23,983 nucleotides of DNA from Clostridiales bacterium (GTDB lineage: Bacteria > Bacillota > Clostridia > Christensenellales > Aristaeellaceae): contig SFNY01000035.1 in assembly GCA_004554085.1 (NCBI GenBank), forward strand, positions 1-23,983. Reading direction: 5' to 3'. This document shows positions 15,883 through 23,189 of the stretch, in pieces (position 1 is the first letter of the stretch; the number at the start of each line of letters is the position of its first letter). Below the pieces are notes generated by a model. It was given only the letters and a program-made list of their open reading frames with translations, was not told the origin of the DNA and did not search any database. Position numbers and translations under genes: made by a program.

Positions 15883-17391
15883 GTGTCAGAACAGCATATC
15901 CAAACCGGGGCCGGCAGCGACGTGGTCCTCGAGGCCAGCGGCGTCTGCAAGTCCTTTCCCGGCGTCAAGGCGCTGACGGATGTGAGCATCACGCTCCACC
16001 GCGGCGAGGTTGTGGCGCTACTGGGTGAAAACGGCGCGGGCAAGTCCACCCTCATCAAGGTGCTGTCCGGCATCTATCAGCCGGACGCCGGCGAGATTCG
16101 CATGGATGGACAGACCGTGCACTTCGACCTTCCCCTTCAGGCCCGGAACGCGGGCATCGGCGTAATCCATCAGGAACTGAACTACGTCCCCACCATTTCC
16201 ATCGCGGAAAACATCTTCATGGGCAAGCTGCCCAAAAAGCACGGCTTCGTGGACTACAAGACCATGTACGCCGAATCCAGCCGCATCCTGAAGAAGGTCG
16301 GCCTGGAGCTGGATCCCCGCATTCAGATCAGCACCTGCGCCGTGGCCCAGAAGCAGCTGATCGAAATCGCGAAGGTGCTCTCCGCCGATGCGCGGGTTCT
16401 GATCCTGGACGAACCCACCTCCGCACTGAACGATGTGGAAACCAACTATCTCTTCGATCTGATCCGCCGGGCCTCCGAGGCCGGCATCGCCATCCTCTAC
16501 ATCTCGCACAAGCTGGAGGAGCTGTTCGCCATCGCAGATCGCGTGGTGGTGCTGCGCGACGGCTGCGTGACCGGCGAACTGAACATCCGCAATACAAACA
16601 AGAACGAGCTCATCGTCCGCATGGTGGGCCGCGAGCTGACCGACCTGTTCCCCAAGACCTCCAATCCCATCGGAGACGTGGCCCTCGAAGTGGATCACCT
16701 GACCACCGAGGCCTTCCAGGATGTGAGCTTCAAGACCCATCGCGGCGAGATCTTCGGCATCTATGGCCTGATGGGCTCCGGCCACCAGGAGATCGGCGCG
16801 GCCCTCTTCGGCCAGATCGATCACAGTGCCGGCAGCATCCGCGTGTGCGGAAAGGAGGTTCGCATCCGCCAGCCCATGGACGCCATCAACAACGGCCTGG
16901 CCTACGTGCCTGCCGAGCGCAAGACGGAGGGCCTGGTGCTGAACCAGAGCGTGGAAGTCAACATCGCCTCCGCGCGCTACTCCCGCGAGCGCCCCTTCTG
17001 GCTCAGGCGCAAAAAGGACGCCCAGAGCGCGCAGAAGTGGATCGAGCAGCTGCGCATCAAAACGCCCTCCCGGGACACCATCACCGAGTCGCTGTCCGGC
17101 GGCAACCAGCAGAAGGTCATTCTGGGCAAGTGGCTGGAGCTCTCTCCGGACATCTTCATCCTGAATGAACCCACCCGCGGCATCGACGTGGGCTCCAAAT
17201 CGGAAATCTACCGCATCTTGAACGATCTGTGCGCGGACGGCAAGTGCGTCATCATCATTACCTCGGAGATGCCGGAGCTGCTCTCCATGTCCGACGAAAT
17301 TATGGTTATGTTCGAGGGCAGAGTGTCCGGCTACCTGAAGGGCTCGGAAGCAACCCAGGAAGACGTGGTCCGCCTGGCGATAGGAGGATAA
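15883..17391 (+). CDS. Sugar ABC transporter ATP-binding protein with two nucleotide-binding domains (RbsA/MglA type)
   Basis: A 502-residue double ATPase powering sugar import with the permease encoded 4 nt downstream. The first domain has Walker A GENGAGKST (48-56), a degenerate signature (CAVAQKQLIEIAK) and Walker B VLILDEPTSAL (~172-182). The second has the usual degenerate P-loop region (YGLMGSGHQEIGAALFG), an intact signature (LSGGNQQKVILGKW, ~403) and a Walker B reading FILNEPTRGIDVG. The Walker B aspartate is therefore Asn, although the catalytic Glu remains. The GTG start at 15883 follows AGGAG with a 10-nt gap. It is coupled to the permease: the permease ribosome binding site lies in its last codons. 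Substrate is set by the binding protein, and context suggests a deoxyhexose or pentose. Confidence 0.93.
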   Translation: MSEQHIQTGAGSDVVLEASGVCKSFPGVKALTDVSITLHRGEVVALLGENGAGKSTLIKVLSGIYQPDAGEIRMDGQTVHFDLPLQARNAGIGVIHQELNYVPTISIAENIFMGKLPKKHGFVDYKTMYAESSRILKKVGLELDPRIQISTCAVAQKQLIEIAKVLSADARVLILDEPTSALNDVETNYLFDLIRRASEAGIAILYISHKLEELFAIADRVVVLRDGCVTGELNIRNTNKNELIVRMVGRELTDLFPKTSNPIGDVALEVDHLTTEAFQDVSFKTHRGEIFGIYGLMGSGHQEIGAALFGQIDHSAGSIRVCGKEVRIRQPMDAINNGLAYVPAERKTEGLVLNQSVEVNIASARYSRERPFWLRRKKDAQSAQKWIEQLRIKTPSRDTITESLSGGNQQKVILGKWLELSPDIFILNEPTRGIDVGSKSEIYRILNDLCADGKCVIIITSEMPELLSMSDEIMVMFEGRVSGYLKGSEATQEDVVRLAIGG

Positions 17392-17395
17392 GAGC

Positions 17396-18355
17396 ATGAA
17401 TGGCATCAAGAAAAAACTGGGAGGCATCTCCACGCTGTTCACGGTAATCGGAGCGCTGATCGTACTGATCGTATTCTTCACGATCTCCTCCCCCTACTTC
17501 TTCAGCGTCAAGAACTTTCTGAACATCGGCCTGTACGCGGCCATCGTGGGCTGCATCTCCTGCAGCGTGACCTTCGTCAACATCTCGGGCATGATCGACA
17601 TCTCGGTCGGCTCCCAGATCGCCGTGGTGGCCATGATCTGCGCCGTCGCATCCCGCGCGGGCGCGGCGTGGCCGCTGGTGGTGCTGGCTGGTCTGGCCGC
17701 GGGCATGCTCTGCGGCGCGATCAACGGATTCTTCGTCACCGTGTTCAAGCTGAACCCCTTCATCACCACCATCGCCACCATGCAGACCCTGCGCGGCGTG
17801 GCCTACCTGATCTCCAACGGACAGAGCCTGCCCATCTCGGACAAGGCCTTCAACTTCCTCGGCCGCGGCTACGTGCTGGGCCTGCCCCTGTCGCTGCTGA
17901 TCATGCTGGTCGCCTACGTGATCTTCCACATCATCTCCAAGTACACCGTGTTTGGCCGTCAGGTGTACATGATCGGCGGCAACGCCCAGGCCAGCTTCCT
18001 GGCGGGCGTGAAGGTCAACTCCATGCGCTTCAAGATCTACCTGCTCAACGGCCTGATGGCCGGCGTGTCCGGCGTGCTGCTGGCGGCCCAGACGGGCTCC
18101 GGCATGCCCAACGCCGCCGCCAACTACAACATGACCGCCCTGTCCGCCGTCATCCTGGGCGGTGCGGCGCTCACCGGCGGCAAGGGCACGATCTTCGGCA
18201 CCTTCCTGGGCTCCATGGTGCTGGCAGTTCTGCAGAACGGCATGACGCTGCTGAGCGTCGGCTCCTACTGGCAGGACATCATCATCGGCCTGGTGCTGAT
18301 CTTCTCCGTGTCCATCGACGCCATCAAGGGCGGCTCCCTCAAGCGAAAGATCTGA
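17396..18355 (+). CDS. Sugar ABC transporter permease (RbsC type)
   Basis: A 319-residue integral membrane protein of the ribose/galactoside permease family. Eight or more hydrophobic segments are visible, beginning LFTVIGALIVLIVFFTI and ending DIIIGLVLIFSVSIDAI. Family hallmarks are NISGMIDISVGS near the N terminus, INGFFVTVFKLNPFITTIAT in the middle, GGNAQASFLAGVKV (the cytoplasmic loop contacting the ATPase) and ALTGGKGTIFGTFLG near the C terminus. The ATG at 17396 is 4 nt after the ATPase stop, with AGGAGG spanning the end of the ATPase gene. A strong terminator follows, so this is the last gene of the operon. Confidence 0.93.
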   Translation: MNGIKKKLGGISTLFTVIGALIVLIVFFTISSPYFFSVKNFLNIGLYAAIVGCISCSVTFVNISGMIDISVGSQIAVVAMICAVASRAGAAWPLVVLAGLAAGMLCGAINGFFVTVFKLNPFITTIATMQTLRGVAYLISNGQSLPISDKAFNFLGRGYVLGLPLSLLIMLVAYVIFHIISKYTVFGRQVYMIGGNAQASFLAGVKVNSMRFKIYLLNGLMAGVSGVLLAAQTGSGMPNAAANYNMTALSAVILGGAALTGGKGTIFGTFLGSMVLAVLQNGMTLLSVGSYWQDIIIGLVLIFSVSIDAIKGGSLKRKI

Positions 18356-18376
18356 TCCGACCGCACATCTGCATAG

Positions 18377-18426
18377 AACAAGCCCGCAGGAACGTTCCGT
18401 TTCTTCCGGGCTTGTTGTTTCTTATT
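18377..18426 (+). terminator. Rho-independent terminator of the sugar operon
   Basis: A perfect 10-bp stem forms between AACAAGCCCG (18377-18386) and CGGGCTTGTT (18407-18416), with a 20-nt loop and the T-rich tail GTTTCTTATT. It starts 22 bases after the permease stop codon. Confidence 0.85.
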
Positions 18427-18516
18427 AACCGGAAAACCTGCTATCTGTTTGCCATAACACATTGGGTACGGGATGGTTCGCGCACAATGCTGCGTTCGAC
18501 GACATGATACTTTTGG

Positions 18517-18546
18517 TTGACTTTTCCCGGGGAAAAGTTCTATAAT
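18517..18546 (+). promoter_or_regulatory. Strong promoter of the hydrogenase-rubrerythrin gene
   Basis: TTGACT (18517-18522) and a perfect TATAAT (18541-18546) are separated by 18 bp. The leader of about 30 nt contains GGGAGG just before the ATG at 18583. The 19-bp palindrome between the boxes is listed separately. Confidence 0.8.
18520..18538. promoter_or_regulatory. Perfect 19-bp palindrome, candidate repressor operator
   Basis: ACTTTTCCCGGGGAAAAGT is a perfect inverted repeat: nine bases per arm around a central G. It covers the last bases of the -35 box and fills most of the spacer, so a bound dimer would block RNA polymerase. It does not match the PerR, Rex, Fur or CcpA consensus sites as I know them. 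The regulator is not identified in this window. Confidence 0.65.
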
Positions 18547-18582
18547 CTATTTAGTCACAATCATACATACGGGAGGTTCCAT

Positions 18583-20637
18583 ATGGCACAGCATTTACCG
18601 CTCTCCGTCCGGGTTCCCATCGAACAGGACAACCCCAGCATCGTCCGAAATGAAGCGCTCTGTATAAAGTGCGGCATGTGCAAGGAGGTCTGCACGCAGC
18701 AGATCGGCGTACATGGCACGTACAGCCTGGAGGAGACCGGCGGAAGGGCCATCTGCATCCACTGCGGCCAGTGCGCCAACGTCTGCCCGCCCGCCAGCAT
18801 CACCGAGGTGTACGAATATCCCGCCGTCCGTGCAGCCGTGAAGGATCCGGACAAGGTGGTCATCGTCAGCACCTCCCCCTCCGTCCGCGCGGCGCTGGGC
18901 GAGGAATTCGGCATGCCCAAGGGCGAATTTGTCCAGGGCAAGATGGTCGCCCTGCTGCGGGCCCTGGGCGCGGACTACGTGCTGGACACCAACTTCGCCG
19001 CTGACCTGACCATCATGGAGGAGGCCAGCGAGCTGATCCAGCGCATCACCACCGGGGACAAGCCCCTGCCGCAGTACACCAGCTGCTGTCCCGCATGGAT
19101 CAAGTTTGCGGAGACCTACTACCCGGAGATTCTGCCCAACATCTCCAGCGCCAAGAGCCCCATCGGCATGCAGGGCCCCACCATCAAGACCTATTTTGCA
19201 AAGAAGATGGGCATCGACCCGGAGAGGATCGTAAACGTTGCCCTGACCCCCTGCGCTGCCAAGAAGTTTGAGATTCGCCGCAGCGAGATGAACGCAGCGG
19301 GCAAAAAGCTGGGCATCCCCGGCATGCGGGACATGGATCAGGTCATCACGACCCGCGAGCTTGCGCTGTGGGCGAAGGAGGAGGGCGTGGACTTCGCCTC
19401 CCTGCCGGACAGCGACTACGACCGCCTGATGGGCGAGGCTTCCGGCGCAGGCGTCATCTTCGGCAACACCGGCGGCGTGATGGAGGCCGCCGTGCGCACG
19501 GCCTACGCCTTCATCACCGGCCAGCAGCCCCCCGAGGCCCTGCTGGATCTGCAGCCCGTTCGGGGCTACGACGGCATCCGCGAGGCCAGCCTGGACGTCA
19601 ACGGCATCACCGTCAACGTAGCCGTGGTTCACGGCACCGCCAACGCCCGCAGGATGATCGAGCGCGTGAAGTCCGGCGAGAAGCAGTACCACTTCATCGA
19701 GGTCATGACCTGCCCCGGCGGCTGCATCGGCGGCGGCGGACAGCCCCGCGACATCATGGCGGATGCGGACGCGACCCGCAAGGCCCGCATCGACAGCCTA
19801 TACCGGCGGGACGCGGACATGCAGCTGCGCCTGAGCCATGAAAATCAGGAGATCAAGCAGATTTACGAGGAATTCTACGGCAAGCCTCTGAGCGAGCTTG
19901 CGGAGCAGATGCTGCACACGGTCTATCAGGACCGCAGCGGCGATTTGAAGCAGGGAGGAACGAAGAAAATGGCAAAGTGGAAGTGCAGCATTTGCGGCTA
20001 CATTTACGAGGGCGAGGAGCTGCCGGAGGGCTTTGCGTGCCCGCTGTGCAAGCAGAGCGCCGACAAGTTCGTGAAGATCGAGGAGCCCGCGGCCCCCGCC
20101 AGGAATCCCTATGCCGGCACGAGAACCGAAAAGAACCTGTGGGAAGCCTTCGCAGGCGAATCCCAGGCCCGCAACAAGTACACCTACTTCGCGTCCGTCG
20201 CAAAGAAGGCGGGCTACGAGCAGATCGCCGCGCTGTTCCTTCAGACTGCGGAGAACGAGAAGGAGCACGCGAAGCTGTGGTTCAAGGCGCTGGGTGAGCT
20301 GGGCGATACCCCCGAGAACCTGCTCCACGCCGCCGAGGGTGAGAACGCCGAGTGGACGGACATGTACGTCCGCATGGCCCGCGAGGCCGACGAGGACGGC
20401 TTCCCTGCGCTGGCCGAGCAGTTCCGCGGCGTTGCAGCCATCGAGAAGGCCCACGAGGAACGCTACCGCGCACTGCTGAAGAATGTGGAGACGAAGGCCG
20501 TGTTCGAGAAGAGCGGCGTGACCATCTGGGAATGCCGCAACTGCGGACATCTGGTTGTCGGCACGAAGGCCCCCGAGGTCTGCCCCATCTGTCAGCATCC
20601 GCAGGCCTATTTTGAGGTGCGCAAGGAGAATTATTGA
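18583..20637 (+). CDS. [FeFe] hydrogenase fused to rubredoxin-rubrerythrin-rubredoxin
   Basis: A 684-residue fusion in one open frame. Residues 27-68 hold two [4Fe-4S] ferredoxin motifs (Cys 27/30/33/37 and 58/61/64/68). The catalytic H-cluster domain follows: L1 TSCCPAW (166-172, including the proton-relay Cys), L2 TPCAAKKFE (222-230) and L3 EVMTCPGGCIGGGGQP with Cys 377 and 381. Hydrogenases of this type usually end near residue ~450, with an HTVYQDRS-like segment. Here the frame runs through GDLKQGGTKK into a rubredoxin (Cys 468/471/486/489), a rubrerythrin four-helix domain with a full diiron ligand set (E526, E559, H562, E601, E604, E621, H624) and a second rubredoxin (Cys 651/654/667/670). 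H2 or ferredoxin electrons could thus reduce peroxide. The ATG at 18583 follows GGGAGG; no signal peptide, so cytoplasmic. A one-base indel at the junction would split it into two genes. Confidence 0.85.
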   Translation: MAQHLPLSVRVPIEQDNPSIVRNEALCIKCGMCKEVCTQQIGVHGTYSLEETGGRAICIHCGQCANVCPPASITEVYEYPAVRAAVKDPDKVVIVSTSPSVRAALGEEFGMPKGEFVQGKMVALLRALGADYVLDTNFAADLTIMEEASELIQRITTGDKPLPQYTSCCPAWIKFAETYYPEILPNISSAKSPIGMQGPTIKTYFAKKMGIDPERIVNVALTPCAAKKFEIRRSEMNAAGKKLGIPGMRDMDQVITTRELALWAKEEGVDFASLPDSDYDRLMGEASGAGVIFGNTGGVMEAAVRTAYAFITGQQPPEALLDLQPVRGYDGIREASLDVNGITVNVAVVHGTANARRMIERVKSGEKQYHFIEVMTCPGGCIGGGGQPRDIMADADATRKARIDSLYRRDADMQLRLSHENQEIKQIYEEFYGKPLSELAEQMLHTVYQDRSGDLKQGGTKKMAKWKCSICGYIYEGEELPEGFACPLCKQSADKFVKIEEPAAPARNPYAGTRTEKNLWEAFAGESQARNKYTYFASVAKKAGYEQIAALFLQTAENEKEHAKLWFKALGELGDTPENLLHAAEGENAEWTDMYVRMAREADEDGFPALAEQFRGVAAIEKAHEERYRALLKNVETKAVFEKSGVTIWECRNCGHLVVGTKAPEVCPICQHPQAYFEVRKENY
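19954..19971 (+). promoter_or_regulatory. Internal ribosome binding site and ATG at the rubrerythrin boundary
   Basis: GGAGG (19954-19958) lies 10 nt before an in-frame ATG (19969-19971) that starts MAKWKCSICGYIYEG, a typical rubredoxin N terminus. Initiation here would make a free 222-residue rubredoxin-rubrerythrin-rubredoxin protein (19969-20637) in addition to the fusion. This looks like a translation start kept from a formerly separate gene. Confidence 0.65.
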
Positions 20638-20779
20638 CATCTGAGATCATCATGATCTGATCCTTTGAAGGCAAAGTAATCCCCTCCAGGCAGTGGACTT
20701 ACGCATGATACCTGTTCGAGCTTGCTTTGTCTTCTCTATTGTGTCACTCCCCTATTCTAAATCGAAAAGGTGCAGAAAT

Positions 20780-21697
20780 ATGAATCTGGAACAGCTCAAG
20801 GCAAAAATGGACGAGGTGCACTACATTTACGACGATACCCTTGCCACGGTGCTGACCGTCGCACTCCAGCTGGGTCGACCGCTGCTGATCGAGGGCGCTG
20901 CGGGCGTCGGCAAGACGGAGGTAGCAAAGGTGATGGCCCACGCGCTGGGTCGGGAGCTGGTGCGCCTGCAGTGCTATGAGGGACTGGATGAGGGCAAGGC
21001 GCTCTACGAGTGGAACTATCAGAAGCAGCTGCTCAGCATCCAGATCAACGCGGGCGCGCAGAGCAGGGACGAGCTGACTCGCGACCTCTTCAGCGACGAG
21101 TACCTGCTGGAGCGTCCGCTGCTCAAATCCATCCGCTCCGAGGAGAGCGTGGTGCTGCTGATCGACGAGATCGACAAGGCGGACGAGGAGTTCGAGGCGT
21201 TTCTGCTGGAGCTGCTGTCCGAGATGCAGGTGTCCATCCCGGAGGTGGGCACGATCCGGGCGCGCTCCATCCCCTTCGTGGTGCTGACCTCCAACCGTGC
21301 GCGGCCGCTCTCCGAGGCGCTGCGCCGCCGCTGCGCCTATCTCTACATCGAATACCCCGATCTGGAGAAGGAGCTGGCTATCCTGCGGGCGAAGCTGCCG
21401 CATGTGGACGACCGGCTCTGCGTGCAGGTGGCCCTGGCGGTGAAGAAGCTGCGGGACAACGAGGCCATCCTGAAGAAGCCCTCCATCGCCGAGACGCTGG
21501 ACTGGGCGGCGGCGCTGGATGCGCTGGGCGTGCGGGAGCTCACGCCGGATGCGCTGCGCCAGACGGCGGGCTTCGTGCTCAAGAATTCCGAGGACGTTCG
21601 CCTGATCCAGTCGGTTTCGGAGAAATCGGCTTCCGACGAACATGCCTGCGGTTCGGACGGACACACTTGCGGCTGCGGGGGACACTGCCATGCTTGA
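20780..21697 (+). CDS. MoxR-type AAA+ ATPase (CoxD-like) with Cys/His-rich C-terminal tail
   Basis: A 305-residue AAA+ ATPase of the MoxR/CoxD group, chaperones that with VWA-domain partners insert metals or remodel enzyme complexes. Walker A is GAAGVGKTE (39-47), Walker B VVLLIDEID (124-132) and sensor 1 LTSNRARPLSEALRRRC (from 169). The ATG at 20780 follows AAAAGG with a 9-nt gap; an earlier in-frame ATG at 20693 lacks a good site. The last 20 residues form an unusual tail with four Cys and four His (C290, C297, C299, C303; H288, H295, H302, H304), which looks metal-binding and is not part of the usual MoxR core. The gene overlaps the next one by 8 nt, so the two are co-translated. The client complex is unknown. 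Confidence 0.88.
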   Translation: MNLEQLKAKMDEVHYIYDDTLATVLTVALQLGRPLLIEGAAGVGKTEVAKVMAHALGRELVRLQCYEGLDEGKALYEWNYQKQLLSIQINAGAQSRDELTRDLFSDEYLLERPLLKSIRSEESVVLLIDEIDKADEEFEAFLLELLSEMQVSIPEVGTIRARSIPFVVLTSNRARPLSEALRRRCAYLYIEYPDLEKELAILRAKLPHVDDRLCVQVALAVKKLRDNEAILKKPSIAETLDWAAALDALGVRELTPDALRQTAGFVLKNSEDVRLIQSVSEKSASDEHACGSDGHTCGCGGHCHA

Positions 21698-22961
21698 TCC
21701 CGAGGTCTACCTGATCAAGCTGAGCGCCTTTTCCCGCATGCTGCGGCTGGAGGGACTCGCAGTGGGCACTGCGGAAACCGCCGACGCGTGCCGCATCCTG
21801 CTCAGCCTGGGCTTTGAGGATCGCGACCGGGTCAAGACGGCGCTGCGAACAGTGTACGCCAAGTCCCGGGAGGAGCAGCGGATCTTTGACCGCACCTTCG
21901 ACGGCTTCTTTCTCCCGGAGGAGGCCATGCGCCGCCAGGCCATGGAGCACGCCCGCCGGGAGGCGGAAATCGAGCAGGGACGGCGGGAGGCGGAGCAGGA
22001 TCTGCAGCTCAACGGCAGGCCGCTGGATCTGAGTCAGGAGCAGCGGGAGGTCTACGCGGCCATGTCCGAGGAGGCCCGCGCAGGGCTGCGCGCCTTCATG
22101 GAGCGCTATCGGGAGAGCGCCGAGCGCAATCCCGACCTGTACAACAACTTCATCCATTCGGTATTTGCCCGCTCGATCATGGAGCAGCAGATGATGATGG
22201 AGGATGCGGCGCTGGGCTGCGAGGAGCTGGATCCCGACGCGGGGCTGATGTTCCGGGACGTTTCCAGCTTTCAGGATGCGGAGATTCCCCGGGCCATCGA
22301 GCTGATCCGGCGGATTGCCCAGCAGATCAACGGCGAGCTCAGCGCGAAGCGGCGCAGAAACGCGCTCTCCGGCGCGCTGGATTTCCGCCGCACCATCCGC
22401 CGTGGCCTGGAGACGGGCGGCAGTCTCTACCACCTGAGCTATCGCAGGCGGCGGCAGCGCAGGCGCAGTCTCGTGCTGCTCTGCGACGTGTCCGGCTCCA
22501 TGCTCCAGTTCTCCGAATTTGTGCTGCGCTTCATGCAGTCCCTCAACAGCGTGTCCGACAGCTCCCGCTGCTTCCTCTTCTCCGAGGAAATGATCGAGGC
22601 CGACCCCTTCAGCCTTCAGAACATGGATCGCTTCCGCAGCTACGTGCGCGAATCCGGCGTGTACGGCAAGGGAACCAATCTGGGCGCGGCGCTGGAGGCG
22701 CTGTGCGAACTGAAGCCCGCCCCGCTGGGCGCAGCCACCACGCTGCTGATCCTCTCGGACACCAAGACCATCGACCAGCCCCGGGCGATCCGCGCTCTGC
22801 TGGAGGCGAAGCGCATGGCGGGCCAGCTCATCTTCCTGAACCCGATCCCGGAAAGCCGCTGGCCCTACCTGCGCAGCACCCAGTCCGTGGCCTCCGTGTG
22901 CACGATGCTCTCCTGCAATACGCTGCATGCGCTGCGCGACGCCTGCAAACGCCTGGCCTAG
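21690..22961 (+). CDS. VWA domain-containing protein, CoxE-like
   Basis: A 423-residue CoxE-like protein, the usual partner of MoxR/CoxD ATPases. The N-terminal half is helical and charged (RRQAMEHARREAEIEQGRRE); the C-terminal half is a von Willebrand factor A domain. Its metal-ion-dependent adhesion site is visible as DVSGSM (D266, S268, S270), with GTNLGAALEAL and LILSDTKT supplying the later positions. No signal peptide or membrane segment is seen, so a cytoplasmic location is likely. The ATG at 21690 lies inside the ATPase gene, 8 nt before its end, pointing to translational coupling. The gene ends in TAG. In CO dehydrogenase clusters CoxD/CoxE mature the metal site; here no such enzyme is nearby. 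Confidence 0.88.
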   Translation: MLDPEVYLIKLSAFSRMLRLEGLAVGTAETADACRILLSLGFEDRDRVKTALRTVYAKSREEQRIFDRTFDGFFLPEEAMRRQAMEHARREAEIEQGRREAEQDLQLNGRPLDLSQEQREVYAAMSEEARAGLRAFMERYRESAERNPDLYNNFIHSVFARSIMEQQMMMEDAALGCEELDPDAGLMFRDVSSFQDAEIPRAIELIRRIAQQINGELSAKRRRNALSGALDFRRTIRRGLETGGSLYHLSYRRRRQRRRSLVLLCDVSGSMLQFSEFVLRFMQSLNSVSDSSRCFLFSEEMIEADPFSLQNMDRFRSYVRESGVYGKGTNLGAALEALCELKPAPLGAATTLLILSDTKTIDQPRAIRALLEAKRMAGQLIFLNPIPESRWPYLRSTQSVASVCTMLSCNTLHALRDACKRLA

Positions 22962-22988
22962 CGCAGCATCCTTTGCCACACCAGCAGC

Positions 22989-23028
22989 CGCGAACCGGGG
23001 ATTCCATTTCCCGATTCGCGGCGATTTC
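22989..23028 (+). terminator. Terminator-like imperfect hairpin after the VWA gene
   Basis: CGCGAA (22989-22994) pairs with TTCGCG (23015-23020), with an inner GGG/CCC pairing. The following sequence GCGATTTC has only a short T-run, so termination here may be weak. Confidence 0.4.
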
Positions 23029-23115
23029 TGTATGCGCTCATTCGCTTTTCGGTTCAGAGTGTCTGGCAAAGTCCTTCTCCATGATCGGAACGTTCTTATG
23101 CAGGATTCCACATTC

Positions 23116-23158
23116 GTAAAACCCGCTGTTGTCTCAGGTCGAGAGCAGCGGGTTTTAC
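23116..23158. terminator. Strong bidirectional terminator between convergent genes
   Basis: A perfect 13-bp stem forms between GTAAAACCCGCTG (23116-23128) and CAGCGGGTTTTAC (23146-23158), with a 17-nt loop. The A-run on one arm and T-run on the other let it work in both directions, for the VWA gene (+) and the cyclase gene (-). Confidence 0.85.
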
Positions 23159-23189
23159 ATTTATGTATTTCCCAACATATTTGAATGGA

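Noticed and set aside
16018..17481. A 487-codon open frame on the minus strand
   Set aside because: Antisense to the double ATPase gene with intact Walker motifs; no independent support.
20644..20658. 15-bp palindrome AGATCATCATGATCT after the hydrogenase gene
   Set aside because: It lacks a T-run for a terminator and is not placed at a visible promoter; a GATC-rich palindrome this short can occur by chance.
20693..20779. Longer N terminus for the AAA ATPase starting at 20693
   Set aside because: The extension has no family similarity and no ribosome binding site, whereas AAAAGG stands 9 nt before the ATG at 20780.
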